Positions 55,535 to 63,746 of a DNA stretch of 64,000 nt are shown piece by piece. Origin of the DNA: Allosphingosinicella sp. (lineage in GTDB: Bacteria; Pseudomonadota; Alphaproteobacteria; Sphingomonadales; Sphingomonadaceae); contig JAUJOJ010000002.1 of assembly GCA_030447665.1 (NCBI GenBank), positions 92,547-156,546 of the forward strand. The letters are read 5' to 3'. Under the pieces are notes generated by a model. That model ran no database searches and was not told where the DNA came from. It saw nothing but the letters and a program-made list of their open reading frames with translations. Both the position numbers and the translations under genes were made by a program. How positions within the stretch are numbered: position 1 is the first letter of the stretch; every line of letters begins with the position of its first letter.

Positions 55535-56083
55535 TGCGCATCCCCATCGCTCTGGCTGCGCTTGCCCTTGCTGGCTGTGATGCGGGCGCTGCGGAAAATA
55601 CTGACCGTGCCGTCACTAATAAGCTCGCTGCCGGTCCGTCCTTCTCCTGCACTTCCAATCAGGTCTGGGACGGCGATAGCTTCACCTGCTCCAGCGGCAC
55701 GCAGATTCGCGTGGCCGGCATCGCGGCTCGGGAAGTCCGCTCCGTCCGCGGTGGCGCCGTAGTGGACGCTGGGTGCCGCTCAGGCCATCCTTGCCCCAGA
55801 ACCAGCGGTATAGCCGCCAGGAACGCTCTGGCGGGGCTATTCGGCGGCTCCATCGGGTTGGGGCTCACGGGCATCTGCTCGTCCGCGGGCCTGCTCTGCG
55901 GTGCGTGTCGAACGGTTCTGCCGGCCGTGATCGCGTTTGTGCTTGGTGTCGCTGCCCAGCGGCAGGGATGTGTCCTGCTCGATGGTACAGGGCGGCTATG
56001 CACTGAAGTGCGATCGATACTCGAAACAACATCACTGTGCCCCTTCCCGCAAGAGCAATGCGCCTCCGTTGCGGCGACTCTGA
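55534..56083 (+). CDS. exported SNase-like (thermonuclease) protein, frameshifted
   Basis: Starts MRIPIALAALALAGC, a lipoprotein-type signal. Then the staphylococcal-nuclease signature CTSNQVWDGDSFTCSSGTQIRVAGIAAREV. Further on the frame shifts; the C-terminal motif appears in another frame, LSCSMVQGGYALKCDRYSKQHHC, terminating at TGA 56083. The frame as written runs to 56094. Repaired length about 180 residues. At least two indels are needed between 55740 and 55980. Confidence 0.65.
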
Positions 56084-56132
56084 GCACACGATGATGATAG
56101 CTCGCTAGGGCGCAGCACAGAGGATCGGGACA

Positions 56133-56369
56133 ATGACGGTCAAAGTCTAAATCGGCACCGGTTCGTTCAATAATTTCGACGTTCAGATCGATACTAGCTG
56201 GCCGGTCCTTCCGCGCGAAGGCGAGACAATCGTGTTTGAACAAGACGGGGAAAGCGTCATCTGGAAGGTGAGATGTGTCCGCTTTATCGTTGCGCGACAG
56301 CGAACGTTAGATAGCGTTCAGGTTCTCGTTTCCAGACTCCTCACTGACGCTAGCCTGCCCAAGGGCTGA
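56133..56369 (+). pseudogene. small hypothetical gene with early ochre stop
   Basis: ATG 56133 reads MTVKV, then TAA (56148-56150), then an open frame: IGTGSFNNFDVQIDTSW..VFEQDGESVIWKVRCVRF..LVSRLLTDASLPKG to TGA 56369. The post-stop segment is beta-rich and could be a real 70-residue protein if the stop is a base error or an internal GTG is used. No family recognised. Confidence 0.35.
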
Positions 56370-56728
56370 AGAACCGCACTAAGAGATCAGGTTTCCTGCG
56401 CACTAAGCTGCCCAGTGGCTCACGGCGGATTGCGCGCAAGTGGGATCGCTACTGGCGGGGGCATAGATGCTGAGCGGCCGGGTGCATTGGTACGCTGAGG
56501 TGCCGTCGTCCGCAAAAAGGATCCATAGAGGACCTGGCCGAACTGGTGCTAAGGATCACAGAGAGCGCTCCCGAGGGAACCGAGCTTCCGTACGATTAGG
56601 CAGCCCGCTGCCAATACCCGAGCCCACTTGAGGCTGACGTTGGCGGCTATCGCTTGCGACTTGCTGTAATAGATTGTCGCCATACCAACTCGGCCGTTGG
56701 GGATAAGGCGAGGACGAGGGCGCGCGGT

Positions 56729-56917
56729 ATGACCAATGACAGTCGCAGCGGATTGCCCTGGACGCCAGAAGAAGTCGTCCAGCTTAGAAGGCTTGCCGAC
56801 GAAGGTCTGACTGCCACGGCCATTGCATTCAAGATGGGGCGCACACGCGCGGCGATCGTGAAGAAGGCCGTCGCCGAGCGCCTGTCGCTCGATCCTGCAA
56901 AGCACCAGTCGCGATGA
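56729..56917 (+). CDS. small HTH protein with GcrA-like N terminus (62 aa)
   Basis: SGLPWTPEEVVQLRRLADEGLTATAIAFKMGRTRAAIVKKAVAERL forms a helix-turn-helix resembling the WTDE..LKKLW..GLSAS.IA..LG..TRNAVIGK segment of GcrA-type proteins, but no further GcrA sequence follows. Probably a small DNA-binding protein. Confidence 0.5.
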   Translation: MTNDSRSGLPWTPEEVVQLRRLADEGLTATAIAFKMGRTRAAIVKKAVAERLSLDPAKHQSR

Positions 56918-57189
56918 TCTTTGTCTTCGCTGCCTCACTTCCTGCGGCAAACCTCGCTTGCTCTCAAGGCGCGAAGCGTGAATGCCCAATAAAGTGTCAG
57001 GAGGGATGCTGTGACCCGAGAATGGCCGGATCTGGGCGGAAGCGGACTAGCGGGATGGTGGTGTAAACCTCACGGGAGCGGTCGTGGGGTGCGTCAGCGC
57101 CGCCAGCTACCCCCTCTCCAAACCTGCCTGCCCCGGCGGTCGCACGACCGACCGCTAAACTGAGGACTTTGAGGCAGAAGAGGAGTTCA

Positions 57190-57411
57190 ATGAAGACTCG
57201 GAGCTTTTGGAGACCTGGAATGAGATCCGAGACCGAATACTTCCTCAAGCGTGCAAGCGAAGAGTCGCGGCGGGCGCTGACCTCGGAAGCACCGGAGGCG
57301 GCGGAAGCGCACGAGACAATGTCAGTGCGTTACTCAGCCAAGGCTTTGGCGCTTCTGGACGAGGAGGATCACGAGCAGAGGGCAGCCGCGACCGTCGGAA
57401 AAGACGTCTGA
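57190..57411 (+). CDS. small hypothetical protein (73 aa)
   Basis: AGGAG lies 4 nt before the ATG. MKTRSFWRPGMRSETEYFLK then RASEESRRALTSEAPEAAEAHETMSVRYSAKALALLDEE. Helical; the central block EYFLKRASEES..A..A....A...H..MS.RY resembles the YYRxRxAEE....H..LAE.Y pattern of the 17504 and 53747 proteins only loosely. Role unknown. Confidence 0.5.
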   Translation: MKTRSFWRPGMRSETEYFLKRASEESRRALTSEAPEAAEAHETMSVRYSAKALALLDEEDHEQRAAATVGKDV

Positions 57412-57532
57412 GCCGCCCTCGCGCGAGCCTTTAACTTGGACAGGAACACAATCGAAGGAAGGCTTTGCTGGCACAAACCTAGGTTAGGATCGTTCTAGGT
57501 TTGCTTCTCCATGTGCTTGTCAGAGGTGCCCT

Positions 57533-57961
57533 ATGAGAACGTCTTTGGATTTCTCGCCTCTCCGTCGATCAGCGGTGGGCCTCGACAGTTTGTTCGACAT
57601 CCTGGAGGCTGGCACGAAAGCCGATCCGAACGCCGGATTTCCGCCCTTAGATATCGAACAGCAGGCGCCCGACAAGTACAGGATCACTTTGGCGGTGCCC
57701 GGCTTCTCGGCTGAGGAGATCGAAATCATTGCCAAGCAGAACGTGCTGACCGTCTCCGGGTCCAAGGAAGCTGGCGGCGCCAGCTATGTGCACAAGGGGA
57801 TAGCAGCTCAGCCTTTCGAGCGGCGCTTCATGGTGGGTGATCATGTGCAGGTGCGGAACGCCAGCTTGGAGGACGGCTTGTTGACGCTCGACTTGGAGCG
57901 GGAAATTCCCGAGGAACTGAAGGCTCGTAAAATCGATATCCGCGCAACAGCTTCATCCTAA
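57533..57961 (+). CDS. Hsp20/alpha-crystallin small heat-shock protein
   Basis: A 142-residue IbpA-like chaperone: N-terminal MRTSLDFSPLRRSAVGLDSL, alpha-crystallin domain FPPLDIEQQAPDKYRITLAVPGFSAEEIEII...LTVSGSKE and HKGIAAQPFERRFMVGDHVQV (RRF). The C-terminal A-x-x-L region reads LDLEREIPEE, with an I-x-I-like tail (KIDIR). It prevents aggregation of unfolded proteins. The next gene starts 2 nt after its stop. Confidence 0.93.
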   Translation: MRTSLDFSPLRRSAVGLDSLFDILEAGTKADPNAGFPPLDIEQQAPDKYRITLAVPGFSAEEIEIIAKQNVLTVSGSKEAGGASYVHKGIAAQPFERRFMVGDHVQVRNASLEDGLLTLDLEREIPEELKARKIDIRATASS

Positions 57962-57962
57962 G

Positions 57963-58193
57963 GTGCCCAAGTTCTTCTTCAATATTCATTGTGATAGCTA
58001 CGAGGCCACCGACCTCGTCGGCGAGTGCTGTCCGAACACCGCTGCGGCCCGAGCCGAGGCTTGTCGGACTGCCCGTGAAATCATTCGCGAAACACTCGGA
58101 AGGGGCGACGCCCCGGAAGCGGGATGGATTGAGGTTGAAGACGAGGAGCATAGACCGATCCTTGTTGTTCCTCTGCGGTCGATGGCCTCCTGA
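57963..58193 (+). CDS. DUF6894-like small protein
   Basis: A 76-residue protein (GTG start): MPKFFFNIHCDSYEATDLVG, AAARAEACRTAREIIRETLGRG, WIEVEDEEHRPILVVPL. Matches the short F-F-x-D/N...aAR.EA....V.dE.g..l..V pattern of DUF6894 proteins common in alphaproteobacteria. Immediately after hsp20. Confidence 0.75.
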   Translation: MPKFFFNIHCDSYEATDLVGECCPNTAAARAEACRTAREIIRETLGRGDAPEAGWIEVEDEEHRPILVVPLRSMAS

Positions 58194-58357
58194 GGACGAT
58201 GACGGGAGCCTATGGCGGCCGGTTCGTTGCCGCTGATGCTCCTGCCGGGTGCGCGGCTGATCCGGTGTAAAGAAGGAAGTTCAGAGGCAGTCGCAGCACT
58301 ATGCCGCACTTTTTCGCGATCTGAGATGGCGTGCATTCATGTTGAGGAGCTTTGTTG

Positions 58358-58759
58358 ATGAATTCACGCGAAAAAAGGGTTGCACTCGTTGTCGATGACG
58401 AAGTTTTTGCGCGTCTGTTCGCACTCCAGATCCTCCTGGACGAGGGGTTCACCGTCCTCGAAGCGGCAGACGCCGCGGAAGGATTGGAGGTGCTGGACCG
58501 AAATGACGACATCTCGCTCCTGTTCACCGACATCAGCATGCCAGGCGAGTTGGACGGCATCAGCTTGGCACAGCGGGTTCGCGCGAAGCATCCCGGCATC
58601 GGGCTCCTCATCACATCGGGCCGCGTCGAGCCTCCCGCCGAGGAAATCCCACCCGGCGGTAGGTTCCTTCCCAAGCCCTACACCGCTCACGCGCTGATGA
58701 GCATGATCCGGGAGCTGGAACGCTTCAGCCCAAGCGGAGCCGATCAGGCCAAAAAGTAA
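58358..58759 (+). CDS. single-domain response regulator
   Basis: A 133-residue receiver: VALVVDDEVFARLFALQILLDEG (acidic pair), phosphoacceptor in SLLFTDISMPGELDGISLA, GLLITSGRVEPP, and the Lys in GRFLPKPYTAHAL. RBS GAGGAG precedes ATG 58358. No output domain, so it signals by protein contact. The cognate kinase is not in the window. Confidence 0.88.
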   Translation: MNSREKRVALVVDDEVFARLFALQILLDEGFTVLEAADAAEGLEVLDRNDDISLLFTDISMPGELDGISLAQRVRAKHPGIGLLITSGRVEPPAEEIPPGGRFLPKPYTAHALMSMIRELERFSPSGADQAKK

Positions 58760-58963
58760 ATGGCGGCGCGCTGGGTTCTGCCCGCCAGTGCCAATAAGAC
58801 ACACATGCTAGGCCCCATTTCGAGTGCCGCAACCGCCCATCTTACTCTTCGTTACGATGGCAGGAAACAGCCGCTCCGTAGCCGGGCTCGACGCGCTCCA
58901 TCGTCAGCACCGCTTCGCGATGACAGAGGGCATTCCCGGTTTCGCTGTTGAAAGTCAGGACCT

Positions 58964-59323
58964 GTGCACGCGTTCATCATCGAAGATGATTATCTGATCA
59001 GCCGCTCCATTCAGGACATGCTCGGGGAGCTGGGGTTCACATCGTTCAGCTTTGCGCGCTCTGAGGACGCCGCGGTTGCAGGCGCGAACGGCGAGAACTT
59101 TGATTTGATCACGGCCGATGCTCACCTCTTGCCCGGCGACGGCATCAAGGCCGTTCAGACGATTTGCGCGAGGCGGGACATGCCGGTCGTATTCGTCTCC
59201 GGATACGCGGCCGACATCCGGGACAAGGTTCCAGGTGCCGTGATCGTGGAGAAGCCAATCAAGCAGGCATCGCTTGAGGAGGCCGTGCGTACGGTTCTTA
59301 CTCAGCGGAAGCCCGGACCCTAG
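58964..59323 (+). CDS. single-domain response regulator
   Basis: A 119-residue receiver starting at GTG 58964: MHAFIIEDDYLISRSIQDML, phosphoacceptor in DLITADAHLLPGDGIKAV, PVVFVSGYAADIRD, and the conserved Lys in AVIVEKPIKQASL. Similar to receivers downstream of HWE kinases in alphaproteobacteria. Independent gene, 204 bp after the other receiver. Confidence 0.85.
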   Translation: MHAFIIEDDYLISRSIQDMLGELGFTSFSFARSEDAAVAGANGENFDLITADAHLLPGDGIKAVQTICARRDMPVVFVSGYAADIRDKVPGAVIVEKPIKQASLEEAVRTVLTQRKPGP

Positions 59324-59583
59324 CTCTCAGGGAGCGATTCCGCCCGGTGAGTGCGGGTAGATAGGCGCAAGCAGTCGAGGGAGACTATGGGGTCGGGTCC
59401 GCCCGGCCGGTAGTCTGCGTCGCCTCAGCACGAAAAGGTAGGGCTTAGCGCCACAAGGAGACATGTTGTGGCAAATACCACGAGTGAGCCAATGATCGCT
59501 TAATTGAAATCGGTTAGATCATGCTCGCCTGAAGCTTGCCGTAAAACAGAATTGCGTCACGTCGGGGGGCCATTGAGTGGAGA

Positions 59584-60327
59584 ATGGTAATGTCGCGGTT
59601 TCCTTCACTGGCGCGCGTGTTCGGCAGGTCATTGAGCCACTATCCTGCCGAATCTCAGAAGGAATTCGACCCGGTTAACGAGGAATATCACCAAGAACAA
59701 CCTCCCGCACCGGATCACGAGGTAGGCATCACTGGCCGACTCCGCCTGCCTGCGCTGGAGCGCGACTGCCAGGTTTTCGACTTGTCATCAGAGGAGATGG
59801 AAGTCGTAGCACCGGGTGCAGTCGTTTGTGTTGGGGAGCAAGTGGCTGTGATCACCCAGGATCTCCCCGATCTGCACGGCATCGTTTGCGCAATCCGAGA
59901 TGAAGCGTTTGGCGTTCGCTTCGCACGACCTTTATCGTCAGACGTAATTGCCCTGGGGAGCCGGCTCAAACGCCGCGTGCGCAGCCCTCGAGCCTTACGT
60001 GCTGAAGTCGACCTTCCCATCAGGGTTCATTTCGACGGCGTGGCGCACGATGTCCTTGCGAGCAACATATCCGTCGGTGGGCTCATGATGATGGCTCAGG
60101 GGCCTGTAAGAAGAGGGGAGAGAAAGCTCTTCCGCCAAGGTCAAGCACTGATGATTGAGTTCCCAGAACTGCTGCCTATCGGGGGCAACATACGCTGGAC
60201 GTGCGGCGCCAAATGCGGCGTCATGTTCTCAAAGCTGCTGACGCTCCCGATGGCTGAAGAAATCCGACGGCTCGGACACCTTCCCCAAGCCTGGCTTGAT
60301 GTCGTGCGCTCAGCGCACGACACGTAG
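59584..60327 (+). CDS. PilZ domain protein, two PilZ-like modules
   Basis: A 247-residue protein. Residues about 47-140 form a degenerate module (GITGRLRLPALERDCQVFDLSSEEM). Residues about 140-225 form a canonical PilZ domain: RSPRALRAEVDLPIRVHFDG, then HDVLASNISVGGLMMMAQ (N-x-S-x-G-G), GGNIRWTCGAKCGVMF. It probably binds cyclic di-GMP. Start ATG 59584 (second ATG 59590). The 240-bp gap before it holds no clear gene. Confidence 0.8.
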   Translation: MVMSRFPSLARVFGRSLSHYPAESQKEFDPVNEEYHQEQPPAPDHEVGITGRLRLPALERDCQVFDLSSEEMEVVAPGAVVCVGEQVAVITQDLPDLHGIVCAIRDEAFGVRFARPLSSDVIALGSRLKRRVRSPRALRAEVDLPIRVHFDGVAHDVLASNISVGGLMMMAQGPVRRGERKLFRQGQALMIEFPELLPIGGNIRWTCGAKCGVMFSKLLTLPMAEEIRRLGHLPQAWLDVVRSAHDT

Positions 60328-60441
60328 GAGACGATTTTGGGGTGGCCGGAGCGACGAAGGAGGTTGCTCTTGCCATTATAGATGCGCTGAACGTCCGCTC
60401 TCGGGAAGCCGTTTGCTGTCTCTGGATGACCGGCATTGGCG

Positions 60442-61017
60442 GATTGTGTTGAAAAAGTCCGGCGGTGAACTTTCCTCCGCAACGAGCGGCGCGATTGTAA
60501 AAGTTTCTTCTTTGACTGCGCCGTTGCTGCGGGTTCAGCCAGGCCGATGCGGGCGCGGGTAGAATTTCCTTCTACGTCCGGTTGCGGCGAAGCGGCTGCG
60601 CGGCCGGAGCTCCGGGGGTCGCGATAGGCTTGGGCTATTTCCGCAAGCTGGCTCGGATCTTCGATCGTTCGGCCGATGAAGGCTGCCGTCCGCTCTCGAC
60701 GCAGATCGTCTGCAATGCCAAGCGCTCGGACGGTCCCTCCCCGCCGTGCAGGAACGGCGTCGGTATCCCTCCGCACAGGTAGTCGGGCTGTTCCTTCTGG
60801 CTCATCATTCCCGATATACTCCCGATCCGCTCCCTGTTCAACGCGCGCACCGAACACTGCCCGCGATGCCTCCACCCGATCAGCCGGCGGTGTCGCCGCT
60901 CCCTGTGTTTTGGCGGCAGCCTCGGCAGTGAGGACCGCTTCCAGCGCATGCACTTGCCGCTGTAGCTCGTCAATCTCTGCCTGCCCGGTGAAGCGCGCGG
61001 ACTTTTTCAACAGTATC
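60442..61017. mobile_element. 576-bp element with 20-bp terminal inverted repeats
   Basis: The left end GATTGTGTTGAAAAAGTCCG (60442) and the inverted right end CGGACTTTTTCAACAGTATC (60998-61017) match at 18 of 20 positions. The ends point inward, as in a transposable element. The interior encodes no transposase. A minus-strand frame within it (DELQRQVHALEAVLTAEA...) may be a decayed cargo gene. Partial copies of the same end lie at 40254 and 54961. Interpreted as a MITE-like remnant. No target duplication was recognised. Confidence 0.6.
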
Positions 61018-62056
61018 AGTGGAAAGCGGACATCAACGCAGATGAGGCCGTACGCGATGCACGTAACGGATTGGCGCATCGCTGACCCAACGCAATGTCA
61101 CCGAACTTTGTCCGCAACGGGGTCGGAAGCGGACACTTCAGTCGGGCTCGCTCGTTCAGCCGCGAAGCCCGCTGGGATGAGCGGCTACGGAAGGTGGCGA
61201 AGCAAAACCCGGTGGAGACGTCGGAATAGAAAACGCCCCGGCAGAGACCCTCCTTCTCGCACAATGGCAGGCAGTGGCGCAGGAGTTTGCGGAAACGGCG
61301 GTAATCTTCGTAGAACCGACCTTCGAGCTTCTTGCTGACGCTGCCCTGTTTCTCAATCAGCCGCTCGAGCCGCGGGCGGCCGCCGTCTGCGAGCAGCATG
61401 TCGGGTCGGAACAGCCGCCAGAACAGGAAGCGATCGAATCGCGCCCGCTCATCGGTGCCGAGAAGCGTAGTGCCGCTGAACAAGTCGGTCTGGGTGAGGG
61501 TGAAGCGCAGGAAACGGTCGGGCTCGCCACTGCCCCAATAGAGACGGAACGCGTTCATGTCGGTGACTAGTGCCCAGCGGGGCTGGACCGGCGCACCGGG
61601 AAAGACGCCGCGGGCGGCGCCGCGGAGATAGTCAGCCGCCTGTTGCACGGGCGAGCGGGTGTTCCCTTTGCGCGGCTGCGGTGCGTCGAGATCGGTGCCA
61701 ACGCCTTTATATTCGCAGACGACTTGCGGGATCGGGGGACGGTTGGAGCCAAACAGACCGACGACCAGGTCGGCCTCGCCCGCCTGACCGCCAGCACCTG
61801 CTCCCGGAATCATGAACTTGGGCAGGAGCTCGAACTCACCGCCCGTGCCCGTTTGGCGGTAGCCCCAGGTTTCGACGAAGAAGCGTTGCGTGAACGAGTC
61901 CTCGGCCTGCGTTTCGCGCTTTTCCCCGCTCGCATGCCAGCGCGTTAGCCGCTCGAGCAAGGCGGTGTCGAGCGCGTCCCGGTAGTTGAGGTATTCGCCA
62001 TGGAGCTCGCTTCGTAGGAAATCGCGGTCGAGCAGCGGCTTGTATTGGTCGGTCAT
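61016..62056 (-). pseudogene. N-terminal part of a large restriction-modification / nuclease protein, truncated at the TIR element
   Basis: Residues 1-280 form a normal N terminus (MTDQYKPLLDRDFLRSELHG..NYRDALDTALLERLTRW) with a PD-(D/E)xK-like core, GEADLVVGLFGSNRPP followed by QVVCEYKG. Then come FLFWRLFRPDMLL and RPRLERLIEKQGSVSKKLE. The arrangement is that of type IIG/BREX-like RM polypeptides of 1000+ residues, whose methylase domain should follow. Instead, after about residue 285 the frame enters repeat-like sequence and ends in the inverted-repeat end at 61016. The methylase and target-recognition parts are missing. Confidence 0.65.
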
Positions 62057-62213
62057 GTGCCGCCTTCGTGCAACGGAGCGGAAGGGGGAGCAAGGGCTAA
62101 TGGTGCAAGGGGCGCGGGCGGAGGCACTTGGTTTATAAGCGTCGCTAGTGGACCTTCATTCCATCGGCTCGGCCAAGTCGACCACGATGCGGTCGGGCTG
62201 CTATAAGCGAGGC

Positions 62214-62882
62214 TCAGTAAGCCAACAGCCGCTGCACCGAGCCAGCGTGCCATTGCCCGCCACGGCTCGTCTGAATGCCCTTGCCGTTGAGATATGCGGC
62301 TATGGCGCGTGTTGAGGTGAGGCCGGCAGCTCGAGCAGCCTCCACATGCGGCTTCATTTTGGCAGCACGGAGCTTGGCAGTCTCCGAACGTCTCGCAGCA
62401 CTGTTCTCAAGCCCGAGAGACCGCACGGCGCTAAGATTGCCTCGATCGCCCCCAACATTCCGCCCACGCGCCTTAGCGACCGTGAGAGCGGCCTTGGTGC
62501 GCTTGCTGATCTGCTCGCGTTCCCATTCAGCCAGCATAGCCATGACGCCAATGATAAGCTTGTCCGCCTGCGGCATGTCGGCGAACACGATGGGCGCACC
62601 GGAACGAGTGAGCGTAAGCAGGAAGGCAGGGTCGCGAGAGAGACGATCGAGCTTCGCGACCACGAGTGTCGCGCCGGTTAGATCCGCCAGATCTAGCGCC
62701 TTCAGGAGTTCGGGCCTACCGGCAACTTTCCCAGACTCCACCTCGGTGAACTCGTGATCCGGCGCCTTACCGATGAAGGCGGCAACAGCCTGCCGCTGAG
62801 CCTCTAGGCCAAGTCCGGAACGCCCCTGACGGGCAGTTGAGACACGATAGTAGGCCACGTAGTGCTTCGGCTTGGGAGCCAT
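62214..62882 (-). CDS. serine recombinase (resolvase/invertase family)
   Basis: A 222-residue recombinase: HYVAYYRVSTARQGRSGLGLEAQR (catalytic Ser in YRVST), LDLADLTGATLVVAKLDRLSRD (DRLSR), MAMLAEWEREQISKRTKAAL, then a short C-terminal part with HTH-like GLTSTRAIAAYLNGKGIQTSRGGQWHAGSV. It resembles small resolvases of mobile elements. It is 157 bp upstream of the truncated RM gene and may have mobilised this region. Confidence 0.9.
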   Translation of the reverse strand: MAPKPKHYVAYYRVSTARQGRSGLGLEAQRQAVAAFIGKAPDHEFTEVESGKVAGRPELLKALDLADLTGATLVVAKLDRLSRDPAFLLTLTRSGAPIVFADMPQADKLIIGVMAMLAEWEREQISKRTKAALTVAKARGRNVGGDRGNLSAVRSLGLENSAARRSETAKLRAAKMKPHVEAARAAGLTSTRAIAAYLNGKGIQTSRGGQWHAGSVQRLLAY

Positions 62883-63202
62883 GACTCCTCCCCTTTCGTC
62901 TCACCCTACGCTGCTGTCACATCTAGTGCAACCTTCGTTGCAGCAAATGTTACACATCCGCGTGGGCGTTCACTCACGCTGCAGACTAAAGGCGAGTATA
63001 TAGCAGCCTAGCTTTCTCCTCCCTGTAACCGCTAGGCGTCGGCAGCCTCCGATCGTCCCGCGCATAGCGCGTCGATGCATGACTAGCCTGATTGCTAGTC
63101 TTGCGATCCGCACATGGTCATTCATGGCAGAAGCTAACGCACTCGTCTCCAAGGAGCGAGTGGGAGCAGCGAGCTGGGGGTAACGCGCGCGATTAGCAAA
63201 CG

Positions 63203-63583
63203 TCAGGTTTCGCCGAGCCCGAGGGTGGTCATGGATTGATAGCCATCGCCGTCGAGCATGCGCAGCGTCACGCCGTCGCTCCCAGGAGCTTCGCTTTCTT
63301 CGAGGAGCTGCATCGCCATTTCGTCGAGCAGCGCGAGGCTCTCCGGCACTGCGCCCTGAGCTGCGATGTCGGCACGGAAATGATCATAAGCATTGGCTCC
63401 CATATGATGAATCGCGGTGCTCATGATGCGCAGGAGCAGCGCCTCGTCCCCAAGACCCATCGCGCAGATCGCGGCGTTGCCCCAGGCCGCGATGTCCTGC
63501 GGCTGGATGAAAGCGCAGGCTAGAAAATGGTGAAGCGCCGCAAGGCGGTCGCCTTCGTCTATCGCGCGCCGCATGACAGCCAT
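63203..63583 (-). CDS. hypothetical protein (126 aa)
   Basis: From ATG 63583: [20 protein letters not shown], then [46 protein letters not shown]. Helical, Ala/Leu-rich, TPR-like spacing is possible but not clear. The frame extends to 63670 with less typical residues. No family recognised. The gap 62883-63202 before it has no gene I can support. Confidence 0.5.
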   Translation of the reverse strand: MAVMRRAIDEGDRLAALHHFLACAFIQPQDIAAWGNAAICAMGLGDEALLLRIMSTAIHHMGANAYDHFRADIAAQGAVPESLALLDEMAMQLLEESEAPGSDGVTLRMLDGDGYQSMTTLGLGET

Positions 63584-63746
63584 CGAGTCGTTCCAAGTCG
63601 AACCAGTCGCGGAAGGGATCGCGACCCGCCTTACCGTGTGCCGCGCGGGGCAATCGAAGCAATATCGCAAACCAACCGGACAGCTCGGGCATTATGCGAT
63701 CTTCTTCAGCGAGCTTGCGCGCGACTTCGGGACGAGCAGGCTGGAG

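Noticed and set aside
60141-61079. 312-codon minus-strand open frame
   Set aside because: It starts inside the right end of the inverted-repeat element and continues antisense into the PilZ gene; at most a decayed remnant (DELQRQVHALEAVL..) lies inside.
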